Positions 22,850 to 32,148 of a stretch of DNA of 41,436 nucleotides are shown piece by piece. The stretch is taken from positions 1 to 41,436 of the forward strand of contig NW_020312215.1 of the NCBI RefSeq assembly GCF_002999335.1, written 5' to 3'. Within the stretch, counting starts at the first letter, position 1. Each line of letters opens with the position of its first letter. The translations under genes were made by a program, and so were the position numbers. The notes below the pieces were generated by a model. It had not been told where the DNA came from and made no database searches. It saw only the letters and a list, made by a program, of their open reading frames with translations. Origin of the DNA: Cyclospora cayetanensis (Eukaryota; Apicomplexa; Conoidasida; Eucoccidiorida; Eimeriidae).

Positions 22850-23390
22850 GCCCTTTTTTTCCCTCCAAGGAACTGCTGAGAATGTGCTGATGAGGCCATG
22901 TGGACTAGCAAAGTATGGCAGCCGTAGGGATGAGCAAGCACCTCAAGATTTCATCAGCTTGTTGGAGCTTTACATCGGTTCGCACCATGTAGAGTAATGG
23001 CTTCAAGGTTTTTCCTGCGGCATTTTTCCCGGAAGAAGCAGCATTCCACTGGCGGCACTCACAATGCCGAAGAAGTAGTCTGTTAGCACTAAGCACTAAC
23101 CCATCAGTCTATGCCGAGATAAGCTTGGCAACAACCTTCAATATAACTGAGGGAGCAGGGGTGGGGGCCGCCAATAATAGATTGATATGCCGAGCACTAA
23201 GGAGTTTTGGTTTGCAAAAGCCATTTCGTAGACAAAAAGCTACTCTTTCAGTGATTTGTGTTCGGTGTACCCGAGATGACATGTCCTGTGGTTGAAGGAT
23301 GGCCAGCTGTCCACGGATTGAACAATCATTTGGCAAGTCTTTCACAACTGCTGCGTATTTAGGATTCTAGGGGCAGACGAGCGCAACGTT
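22850..23390 (+). mobile_element. Ty3/gypsy gag-region remnant
   Basis: Colinear by eye with 10880-11410: shared blocks include gatgaggc, gagcaagcac/tagcaagcac, cttgttggag/cctgttggag, ggcactcacaa/ggcacttgcta, aacccatcagtctatgcc and ggattgaacaatcat. Fragments such as FVFGVPE resemble the conserved gag region seen as FVLGVPE in the 11.3-kb copy. Stops and frame changes are frequent. No RT follows, so this is a truncated copy. Confidence 0.7.
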
Positions 23391-25014
23391 TCTTTGGTTC
23401 AATAGGCCAAGCCAAGGCGGGATTTAAAACCTGTGGATAACAGGACTGTAAACCGGACCTAGGCTACAGTCTAGGGTGAACAAACTCAAAATTTTATCGG
23501 CGTGCCCTGCTACGCAGCGATAGACCGCCGCAAACAACGCATCTGTTCTATCGTGGGATGTTGGATCGCACAGTCTGGAACTGCAAGCCCATGCAAACGG
23601 CCAACGAATTAAAAGAAGGGGACTGGGCCCAACGGAAGCGGGCTGCATGGCGAGCAAAGACGCCAACCACGTAAATAGAAAGACCCACACGCAGCCCGCA
23701 GCGCAGTGGAGGGGGCTATAAAGAAGAGAGCTGCAGTTGAGGACCCGCTACAGGTCACCTTTAAATTGAAACAAGCTCTATTTAGTGATAAAGACTTTTT
23801 GGCGTTACTTTCCATTAGATGTGGAGTGGTTCTGCTATCCGAGGAGACGGCGTAAAAGTGCAGTGCATGCTTATTCTTCAGCACAGTCCCCTACACTTGT
23901 GCTTGCTGACAAGTAGTATTTTGCAAGTATTAATGGATGCCACTCCAAATCGGAATAAAATTCCACCAGCGTGGTTTCGTGCCATCCGTGTGTAGGACCT
24001 CTGCACTACCATATAAGGAAGAAAGTTTCAGGTGTAGTCTAGTCGACTACATATTCCCCTGACTTTTCAAACACGCTGTCCCTCGTGTTCCATGCCTATT
24101 TTGTCGAGCTACAAGCAGGACAGTTGAAGAGTTCCCTGCCTGTCGTCACTCCCCAAGCCCGTAGAAAGGCGAAAACAGTGTTCCAGGTAGCAAAAAACTA
24201 TGCATTAGGTATTCCAATTAGATTAATGGAAAATAGACACGCACACCTGCCATCATTCGAAAAACGACCACGCAACACGACCATCGGGCTGCGATGGCTC
24301 GCTACCATGGGAGAACTGAAATGCGTACACCTCCCGATACGAGAAAAGAAAAGGAAATCAAGCTACAAAATGCCTCAGCAGTGCCTCCGCCCCCTTTTAG
24401 AACAGTGTTTGCATACAGAGACAGTCGGTGCATGCAGCACAGTCGATTCTAAAGCCTAAACAAGGCAAGAGGAATAGTGCGTTTCCAGCATACCGGAGAG
24501 GGACCTCGCATAGCTCTGAATGGAGAGAGCACTCTGGTGCTGGGAAAGGGGAAGGATGCAAGCAAATCCATGTACAAAATGAGCTTTTTAAAGCAGGCAC
24601 CACTAGGAAAGGACAATCACCAAGGTGCACAGACAATCATGCCACCAACCGCTCCTGCTTACGCACTGGCGTTGGTCTCTCGACCCCACTTCACTAAACA
24701 CTGCAGCTTAGTAATTCGTCGGCTCTCACTAGTCGTGAAATCCAGCTCTTCCGCGCTTCCTACTTGATCCTCCGTCTCCACGTAGGTCACTTTTCGCGGG
24801 GAACAGTCCACAAAGGATTCACGGAGTTTGCAAACTGTTTTTAGTAAGTCAATAATGATGCTTCGGTGGAAACTCCCACCATTGAACGCAATAGATAGTA
24901 ATAGGAAGAGCATTAATTTTTGCGAGGATAGCAAACATTCCTAGCCACTGGGCAGCAGGGACCATTGTTTGGCTACCTTGTGGTCCGGACTGCCGTTTTA
25001 CCGGGACCACATCT
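23391..25014. other. Interval without a supported gene
   Basis: The longest open frame is 24085-24459 (plus, 124 codons); it is basic, lacks recognisable motifs and has no splice partner, so I do not call it a gene. Other frames are shorter. The right edge is the sharp boundary of the inverted repeat at about 25015. Confidence 0.4.
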
Positions 25015-25786
25015 CCAGGCTAGCAGCGTGTAGCGACCGCCTATTATCGTAATAACGTAATTGCCATTCCTGAGATTCGTACATACACTCGCGTGCGATA
25101 GCTAGAGGCTTTTAACTTTCTCCACTACGAGTAGTGGGTGCCAACCTGGACACACCAGGTTCGGGCCCGAATCGAAGAGCGGCTCCTCAGTGCACACCAA
25201 AACTATGGGGAGCAACGGTTAGGCAAGTGCACTGGTGCATTATAAGGTCACTCATCCCAAGGAAAGTTCAATCCAAGAAATTGAATTTGCGATAGCACAG
25301 AGCGGAAATAGTGCAGAAGACTGTTGTCGATGGACCCTGTGTGTCCATCTTACTCTGGGTAATTTGCAGTGGTCATATCATAGTCAATGCAAGGGTGAGT
25401 CATACAGACGCCAGAACTTAATCACCAACTTCGGACCTCTGTTCATGGTTGCAATGCTTCGGAATCTGTGGAGATTTCAGACATGAGCTGGAGCGAATTG
25501 GCGAACTTATTGAGCGGTCACCGAGCTGGCGCAAGGGATGAAATGAGCCTATTTGCTGAGTCTGTTGACAGCAGCTTACATGCTATCCTAGGCCTTGATT
25601 TCCAGCACTCTAGCAACAGCGCTCACAACAGCCAGATCTGTTAAAATCTTTTTGAGTAGCCCGAAAGCTCTGCAAAAGGCCGGGTTGAGGAGAATTGTAG
25701 CGCCTTAGCTACGGACGAAGTGGACGACAGTGTCTACTCATTTGCCGCGGGGCGCGTCCCAGGCCACTGGCATGACCGCGAAAGCT
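25015..25786 (-). mobile_element. Dead Ty3/gypsy integrase fragment, inverted-repeat right arm
   Basis: Reverse complement of 16969-17740. It carries the same integrase core remnants on the minus strand, including the identical TAG (complement at 25549-25551) that interrupts the RLSK/AHFIP motif, and the degraded WPG motif near 25761. Because both arms share inactivating changes, one was copied from the other, or both from the same dead source, rather than inserted independently. Confidence 0.85.
25015..25786 (-). repeat. Inverted repeat, right arm (about 772 bp)
   Basis: Partner of 16969-17740 in opposite orientation, with only scattered substitutions and single-base indels by eye (for example gtcc versus gtc near the outer end). 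The two arms have the same length. Confidence 0.93.
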
Positions 25787-25859
25787 CTTCCAGCCAGCAC
25801 TGTCCAGCGCTTCTGGCCACAGGTCAATGCTGTTCAGAGGCTCGACGTTGGCGAGCATG

Positions 25860-26310
25860 CGCCTCTTTTCATTCTTTACTTCACTAAAATTACCTTAAAG
25901 CAGAAACTCCTGATGCCTTACATTGGCGAACTACTGGACACACTACACGGATTGGCATTCCACTCGACATTTGACTTCAGACACGTTTTTGCAAATCCCC
26001 ATTCACCCGGATGGCAGCTACGAAACGGCATTCCACAGTCGCACTCGCAGACTCGACTATTTCTGTATGGCATCCAAGCTTGGTAATGCTCTAGGTAAGC
26101 TAAGCTGGCCAGTTGATTGAGATTGTTAGGAGCATATAGAGAAGGGGTGGGTGGTTGTCACCAGAGTGGAAGTGAGAGTTGTCAAGGAGACCAGGGGCTG
26201 CTTAGGTGTAGCGCTTCCTGGCACACTATTGTCCACGACGCGCAGCTGTGGCCACAAGTGCGACTCCCACCTATTTTACCATGGCAAATCAAGGAGGATT
26301 TCGTTGTTCA
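25860..26310 (+). mobile_element. Ty3/gypsy reverse-transcriptase remnant
   Basis: About 25915-25995 reads PYIGELLDTLHGL then FHSTFDFRHVF, matching the gypsy RT palm (PLPxIDDLLDxLxG, FSxLDLRxGF). A one-base shift then gives LQIPIHPDGSYETAFHSRT, the QIxI...TAFxTR motif, and further on a degraded MPFGL-like SKLGNAL. The downstream part (26130-26310) keeps a KCDSHLFYHG fragment resembling the KCxF...GH region. It is colinear with 11480-11740 in the other copy. Frameshifts make it inactive. Its plus orientation is opposite to the integrase fragment 75 bp upstream. Confidence 0.75.
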
Positions 26311-27099
26311 CGGGTCCAACATGAAAGCCACTGACTGCGCTGATAGGATCATATGTTGAATTAAATTGCGTTCACTAATCCTTGCAAGTGCCGCGCGTCA
26401 GCAAGCTTGATCATTAGGGAATGCGCTCACTCAGACTGCAGTTTTCCACCTTCTCCGAAGATAAAAATCCTTTTCACATCGGGTAGAAAGTAACGCTAGC
26501 GGCTAATGACAGCTATAATACACTCGAATTAGCACAAAAGTGACCTTATGGTGGGTCCACACCTGCGGCGCGATCCTTTCTTGCAAGCCGCCTTCAGTGC
26601 GCTGCAGCCTGCGTGTGGGTCTTTCCGTTTCCCTGTTGAGCCTTCTTCGCTCGTCAAGCAGCTTGATTTCTTTTGGCATAGTCTCGTTGCTTAAATTCCT
26701 TGAATTTTCCATTTGTTTGCAGCTCTGGAGTATATAAAGCAATCTTTGAAAATAGAAGCAAGCACGTTGTTGTTCGGGGTATCTGAGGCTCCTTAGCAGC
26801 GCGGGCTTCCTCTGGCTGGATTTTTCGTTGACCTTTGACTGTACGCCATGTCCGGTTGACGCAGTCCCAAAACCTGTGAGTTATAATGTCCCAACTTGAC
26901 GCTTCCCCTTTAGTCAAAGACGCAGAAGGTGCGCTCGTAAGTTTTTGAATCCTTAAGTATTCCATCAATTGTAGAAGCCTCACCCCCCCCTTGTTCGGTC
27001 GCTGAGTCGCTGCTCACCTTGCGACCACCTCACCTAGCACTTTGGGTACGCTTCTTCTGTACCACCCATGAAGCAGCTTCCCGTCTACGTTATAGCTTT
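26311..27099. other. Interval without a supported gene
   Basis: Two overlapping minus-strand open frames (26742-26503 and 26983-26654) are charged and helix-like (for example KEIKLLDERRRLNRETERP) but lack conserved motifs or splice partners. They may be further retroelement scraps or a short lineage-specific exon; I cannot decide. Confidence 0.35.
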
Positions 27100-27275
27100 T
27101 GCGAGGCACAGCTTGATATATCGAGATATGCTAATCTACTAACAGAGTCTAGTCCATCTATACTCTTAGTTCTATTGAAGCTTGCTTTTTGTGCTAATCT
27201 CGGCATAAACGGATGAGTCAAGGCTCATATGAAGGCTTGACCTGTAATAATTTCCTGCAGAGCAACGATTTACCA
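27100..27275 (-). mobile_element. Ty3/gypsy gag scrap (minus strand)
   Basis: The reverse complement contains aagccttcatatgagcc followed by tatgccgagattagc and cttcaatagaact. These align in order with gag segments at 41350-41420 (aagccttcataca, tatgccgagaagagc) and 23110-23150 (tatgccgagataagc, cttcaatataact). Only about 150 bases are recognisable. Confidence 0.6.
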
Positions 27276-27347
27276 TGCATTAGAAAAGGCCAGTATTAAA
27301 ACGCTCCTTCTTCCACTAAGCTAGCGGCAGGGACCCCTCGTTTGCCT

Positions 27348-27620
27348 TCATCTGGAGCGTGCAGAGAGAGGTACATATCCCACCGGCTGCTGAAGGCCTT
27401 GAAGTACTAGCCAATCCTTACGGCCGTCATGCTTTCTGGCCGTCATAGGCTCATCAACGCATATGCGGGCCTTTTTCTGGCGGACTAATGATATGTTGTT
27501 ACCAAAAACAAGGCTACAGCGTGTAAATAAGCTTGCAGGCTGTCTGCTGCCGCCCCAGCCGGTGTTCCGCCCCTGCCACTTCCCATCGCCTGAGCACTTT
27601 CCATCCAGACAGTTGCTCAA
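27348..27620 (-). mobile_element. Possible RT N-terminal scrap (minus strand)
   Basis: A 90-codon open frame on the minus strand contains ISLVRQKKARICVD, resembling the VxxVRKKDGSxRxCVDYR segment of gypsy RT before the first catalytic aspartate. The rest does not match well. It lies beside the minus-strand gag scrap but not in the normal gag-RT order. Confidence 0.3.
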
Positions 27621-30327
27621 GAAAACCCTCTATTGATTTACGAAGTGCAAACGGCTGCTGCAGGGAAGGCTAACATCCCGCTATATCGAGGAAGTGAATG
27701 AGCAGGGAACCACGGAACCATGCGGTGCTACAATCTGTAAAGCTGCATTTAAGGTCTCAGTAGGGAGAAAGCTAACCTCAGACTCAATACTTTTATACAT
27801 CGCTATTGAGCGGTATTAATCTATCACACCTTGCCTCCGCTTGTCCGCGCCGCTCAGACTTCCCAACATGAGGGGAGAGAAAGAGCTTAGGTGCGCGTAG
27901 GTGCACCCTGTATAGACCTTGAGCATTCGCAGCTACATGCAGACTACATCTCGAGCGCACTCTCGCAACACTGCGCCTTGTTTTATTGTGATGATGGTAC
28001 TCGACAATAGATTACATAAGCAAAAAGACAAACTATTTAGCTAATTCTTAATTGATCCTTATTTAATATAATTTGCGAAGAAGATAGCGTTTATGCGTAG
28101 ATGGGCTGCTACGATTTGCTGTCAAGACCTCATACAAAGCTTCGCACCCCGGCTGCTTTCCTTGCATTCAGTTAACTCTCTCAAGACCAAGCACCCCTTT
28201 AAGCCCGCGCCGCTTCATGCAGCTTAGAGTCCCCGCAGAATTTGTCTCTTCTTACAAAGCTTTAGTTTAGTTTAGCGTTGACAACAGTTGCCTCCTCATA
28301 GAAGCAACGATGCCCCTCATGCTTACGGTTGCTGCACCAGCCGCTCCGACGGGGGAAGGGGCGGCATTCAGCTATAGACACATAGCAAAAGACGATACAG
28401 GAGTACTAAATAGACCTCCTACGTGGGCTTGTCAAAGAGGCTTAGGAATTTACAAGTGGAGAATCTCTAACAGGTGAGCCCACTACCAAGAGATCCGTGC
28501 TCGAAGGAGACATAAAACGCTTACTACAAATGGACTTGCCCAGCCTTTTACACTGCACAGAATCGAAGTATTATATCAAAAAGAGTCAAGTAATGGGCGT
28601 GTAGGGGCAAGCTGGGGGTAAGGTGAAGCGTGGCGCACAATGATGGGTCAGCCTTGCAGGAAGTACACAATTTAGGGGTGTGGGAGGAGAAGCAGGAAAA
28701 GACCAGGAGTGGCGATAAGAAAGACGACAAGCGCAAAACTACAGGCAAACATGAAAAGCAAGAAGCGTTAGGCAGCAGCTCGAACTGAAGGAAATGTCAC
28801 TAGTCCGATGCCTGCACAGGTGATAATCCACATGCCCCAATATCAAAAGCAGCACTTGTAGCACCGTGGGGCAGAAGTAAAGGAGCTAGGTGGGGATTAC
28901 GAAGGGCTAGTCGACTCGTTAGCCCAATAATGTCCGAGGAGGGTGGCTCTGAACAGTCTGCTGCTCGCTCAGCGCTGCAAGGAGCAAAGCTGCGGCAGAA
29001 ACGCAAAAAGGGAGAAGAGGAAAAAGTCTGTAAGAAGTGGCCTCTGCTCGGCGCCAAAAAGTGAGGTCACGACAAAGGAATCGCCATAGTGCTTCGGGGA
29101 CTCGAAGAGAATAAAAGCGAGGCGGGGGTGCTGTGCAAATGAATGAACTTGGCGTTTTTGACCAATGAATAACAAAGGGGAAGTGGAAGAGAACGAGTCA
29201 ATTATGTAGTCTTATTGGCTGCCTTTGGATACCCAAATGAGATGGAGAACGACAGGGGACAAGCCATGCAAGAATGAATGCAGCAAAACACAGGGAGAGG
29301 TACAAGAGAGCTGCCTACCCCCCAACATCCACAAGCAGAGATTGCGCCGCTCCGCTAGGAACCTGAAATGCGTAAAGCAACAAGCACCTTTATTCCGAGT
29401 TCGTCTGTGTGCATTTGCGAAGTAGCGTGTATTGTTCGCCAATTCAAAACACTGGAGTTCGCAGTCTAAGAGTACATATCGACACCATATGAGCTCAGCA
29501 CGCAAAACGGACGAATCGGCATACCAAACAGGCATTGTAGACTTTTTAAAGAGCAGCCAGTCCACTCCCAGAAGGCCCACACACGAGGCGCAGCAGAGGT
29601 AAATCCCGTGCAGGGGCTCGTCGTGCAATAGGCCTTCTCACAATCAGAGGACACCCCAGTGGCCCTTAACCCTGGTGGCAGGAAGGCTCCAGATTGACGC
29701 TTTTGCAGGAGCGAAGATATCCCTGAGCATTCTTATTGCTGTCATGCAAAGCATCGGGCTCCACTGTAGATTGGTTTAGGGCTTGAGCGAGCTTGCACCC
29801 TTTTAGGACATGTGGGGGTGCATCGTGCAGTTTGAAGTTTGGGTCCGGAAGTATGTATGCGCAAGGAATGTCGAGGTTGAAATTTTAGAATCGTTTCGGG
29901 GACACAATCGTATATGACTACCAAGGGAGGAGCCATACCGCAGACGAGAAGCGAATGAACGACAAAGAAGAGGGAAACTCCTAGACGCCCAACGATATAA
30001 AAGCCTCTATGCTGGCGCTGAATTAGCAAGCACAACATACAAGAGCGTGTATACTGACGGCCTCGGGATATCAATAGCACAAAAAATAAGTTAAAGGATA
30101 TGGTGGGTTCAAAAGCTAGCCTATGATTTGCGGCGTGGGCGACAGGGTCCACGATTACCTGTGCGGGGAAGCCGAATTCCGCAAGCTGCAGACCCGCGTG
30201 GACAGCGGCCTGTGACGAACAGAGATACTAAGCGCTGCTCCCTACATAATAAGCCCCGTAATATGATAAAACTGACCCGTGCATGCAGATAGTCGCGAGT
30301 CCTCCTCGTTTACCCTAAGGCGTATAC
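27621..30327. other. Long interval without a supported gene
   Basis: Minus-strand open frames at 29628-29212 (138 codons) and 30152-29742 (136 codons) are the longest. Both are rich in Cys, His and Trp, have no family motif, and no consistent splice partners were found. A short TTTAG triplication occurs near 28262-28276. Upstream sequence of the AT-hook-like gene lies at the right end. Confidence 0.4.
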
Positions 30328-31346
30328 ATGAGCGGTAGCCACGACCAGCAGCATTTGCACTCGCACTTTGTGAAGCTGCTTGACCAGATGCGCCATCGTA
30401 TACGCAACTGGGGGAGAGGGGACTGCTTACATTTGCAGTTAGAAGGGCAGCAGAATAGGCTATTAGCGCAGAGAGACAATCCCTGGCAAGGTATCCAAGA
30501 CCAAGTGCTACAGCGCAACATCAGAAATTTCTCAGTGGCAGCAGCAAATATCTCTGCGGCAGCCACCACTTCCGTGCCGCAAACGGGGGCTGGAAGCTTT
30601 GCGCAGCTCGGTGCGCCTATTGTTGGGTCTGGAACTTGATGCTTTGGAGTTCATTTACGTGGTAGGATATGCACTCCCAATGCCATGCCGACCAAAGGTG
30701 CCACTGGTATAATTCTCAAAAAGAGGACTTCACGATGAGGGGGCAGCACCCGTCGAGCCCAGGCCGGCAGCATATCCATCTGCTCCACTGCGCGACCCCT
30801 CTTGTCGTTGATGGTGGCTGTGGTGCTGCTACCGCTACTGCTAACACTGCTGCTGTTGCTTCTACTAGAAGCCCCCATAGCCGCGTAATCTGCTGGATAC
30901 GCGACGCCCTCAGGCAGAGAAGCATGATGCGATTCTTTTGATGCTGCCAGCTGCTGTTTTTGCTGCTGCAGCTGGTGATTAGTGGCTAACGCACGTGTAT
31001 GCAAGGTGGAGCGATAAGACAGGCACACAGGGACGTACATCGAGAGCTCAGAATGCCGTGATGGGCATCGCTTCCCATGGGGGTCCCCTTGCATCCTGGA
31101 CCTCTTGGGGACTTCAAAAACAGCCAAGGGGTCTCTCAAGGCGTCATTACCATGAACATACATCAACCTGCTTCCGAAGTCGCTCCTGTGGTCCATCCAT
31201 TGCCTTTTGTTGGAAGTGCAGTTACTGTCTCTTGGGTAGCCGTACCAGGAGGAGCAGTCACTGCCGCAGGACGCCCGAAGAAAGGTAAGGAGCCTCCGCG
31301 GTGGGCAGCCGCAGACTCCCTGGCCCGAAAGAAGCGGCGAGTTTGA
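30328..31346 (+). CDS. Small basic AT-hook-like protein (hypothetical)
   Basis: Model: exon 1 30328-30610 (MSGSHDQQHLHSHFVKLLDQ at the start) and exon 2 31141-31346, joined in phase 1 (donor g|gtgcgc, acceptor caag|gc); 489 nt, 162 aa. The alternative without splicing ends at a TGA at 30637. The N-terminal half is a Gln/Arg/Trp-containing helix, then an Ala/Ser/Thr-rich linker. The C-terminal half has Val/Pro-rich strands and ends with AAGRPKKGKEPPRW and SLARKKRRV. GRPKK is the core of an AT-hook DNA-binding motif and the KKRR end looks like a nuclear localisation signal, so a nuclear DNA-associated role is a reasonable inference. I do not recognise the family. The intron overlaps a coding-like segment on the opposite strand, so one of the two models may be wrong. 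Confidence 0.45.
30651..30990 (-). CDS. Coding-like segment with a C-terminal hydrophobic helix (hypothetical)
   Basis: On the minus strand an open frame of 248 codons spans 31397-30651. Its first part is the antisense of the AT-hook exon and looks noncoding (many Cys, Trp and Arg). The last ~110 codons look more like protein: a Gln-rich stretch, a Ser-rich linker, then LPAWARRVLPPHREVLFLRI and a hydrophobic segment PVAPLVGMALGVHI that could be a membrane helix. It ends at a stop at 30651-30653, or may splice onward from a GTGCAT donor. No family was recognised and the true start is unknown. Confidence 0.3.
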
Positions 31347-32148
31347 AAGGTAGCAAGTTACTGCGTGTGCTGCTCGTGCAGCTTCACGCATTTTCACTGT
31401 GCTGTCTCGGCCGTCAAAGCCGCTATTCCGAGCGCCTCACAATCCAGAGTGCTGGGCGATGGGGCGAAGAATACTGTCTCTTCAGAGAGCTACAAAGGCT
31501 TCTTCGTAGCCTCTTTGCTGCATTGATGGATGTTCGCTCTCGCACTTAGGAAACTTCTGCTCCGAATAGGGGTCTCCCGGCAGCTCCTACGGGCCCCTGG
31601 GGATCTTTGTTGTGGATGAAGGCAATGTGTTGCTTCAAACCAGAGTTTTTGTAGAAGCAAATATAAGTCAACTCTAAGTGTAATATCAAGCAATTCGTAG
31701 GAAGTACCGTACGCCCTATTTTGGAAGAGAGGATTGTGGGGGCCCCCGAAAACCCCCGGGAGGCCTTAGTAGACAGCGCTAGGCAGCGTGTTTACCTGTT
31801 GTATCTAGTTCCCAATTCAACAAAACAAAAAAACTCTAGGGAGTCGATAACTGGAAATATTTCAATGCATTTTAGCAGGGTAGTTGCTCCTCTTGGTGCT
31901 GCGAAGTGGAGGAGAACAATATGTGTGGTGCAGGCACCGCGTCGCATAAAATCCGCAAGACAGCAACACACGCCGGCAAATAACCTTCTGCTTTGCTTCT
32001 TTTCTTCCTTTAATGTCATTCCGGTTTGGTGCCGCAATGACTGTAAGATCAGCTCACTAAGGGTGCACTCATTGAAACCATTCGCTGCCCAAGGGGCATC
32101 TGCAGCATCAAAAGTAACAGCAGGAGACCTACTGGGAGCAGCAAGACG
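31347..32148. other. Interval upstream of the sphingomyelinase-like gene
   Basis: A plus-strand open frame (31721-32185) overlaps the next gene's start in another frame and probably lies in its 5' untranslated region. No independent gene is supported. Confidence 0.4.

Noticed and set aside
24085..24459. 124-codon plus-strand open frame
   Set aside because: No motif, no splice partner, no signal peptide, and basic random-like composition.
29212..30152. Two minus-strand open frames of about 137 codons each
   Set aside because: Rich in Cys, Trp and His with no recognised domain, and no phase-consistent splice connection to each other or to the segment at 30651.
30669..30941. Plus-strand 90-codon open frame inside the AT-hook gene intron
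   Set aside because: Composition (many His, Cys, Trp) is not protein-like and it appears to be the antisense of the minus-strand coding-like segment.
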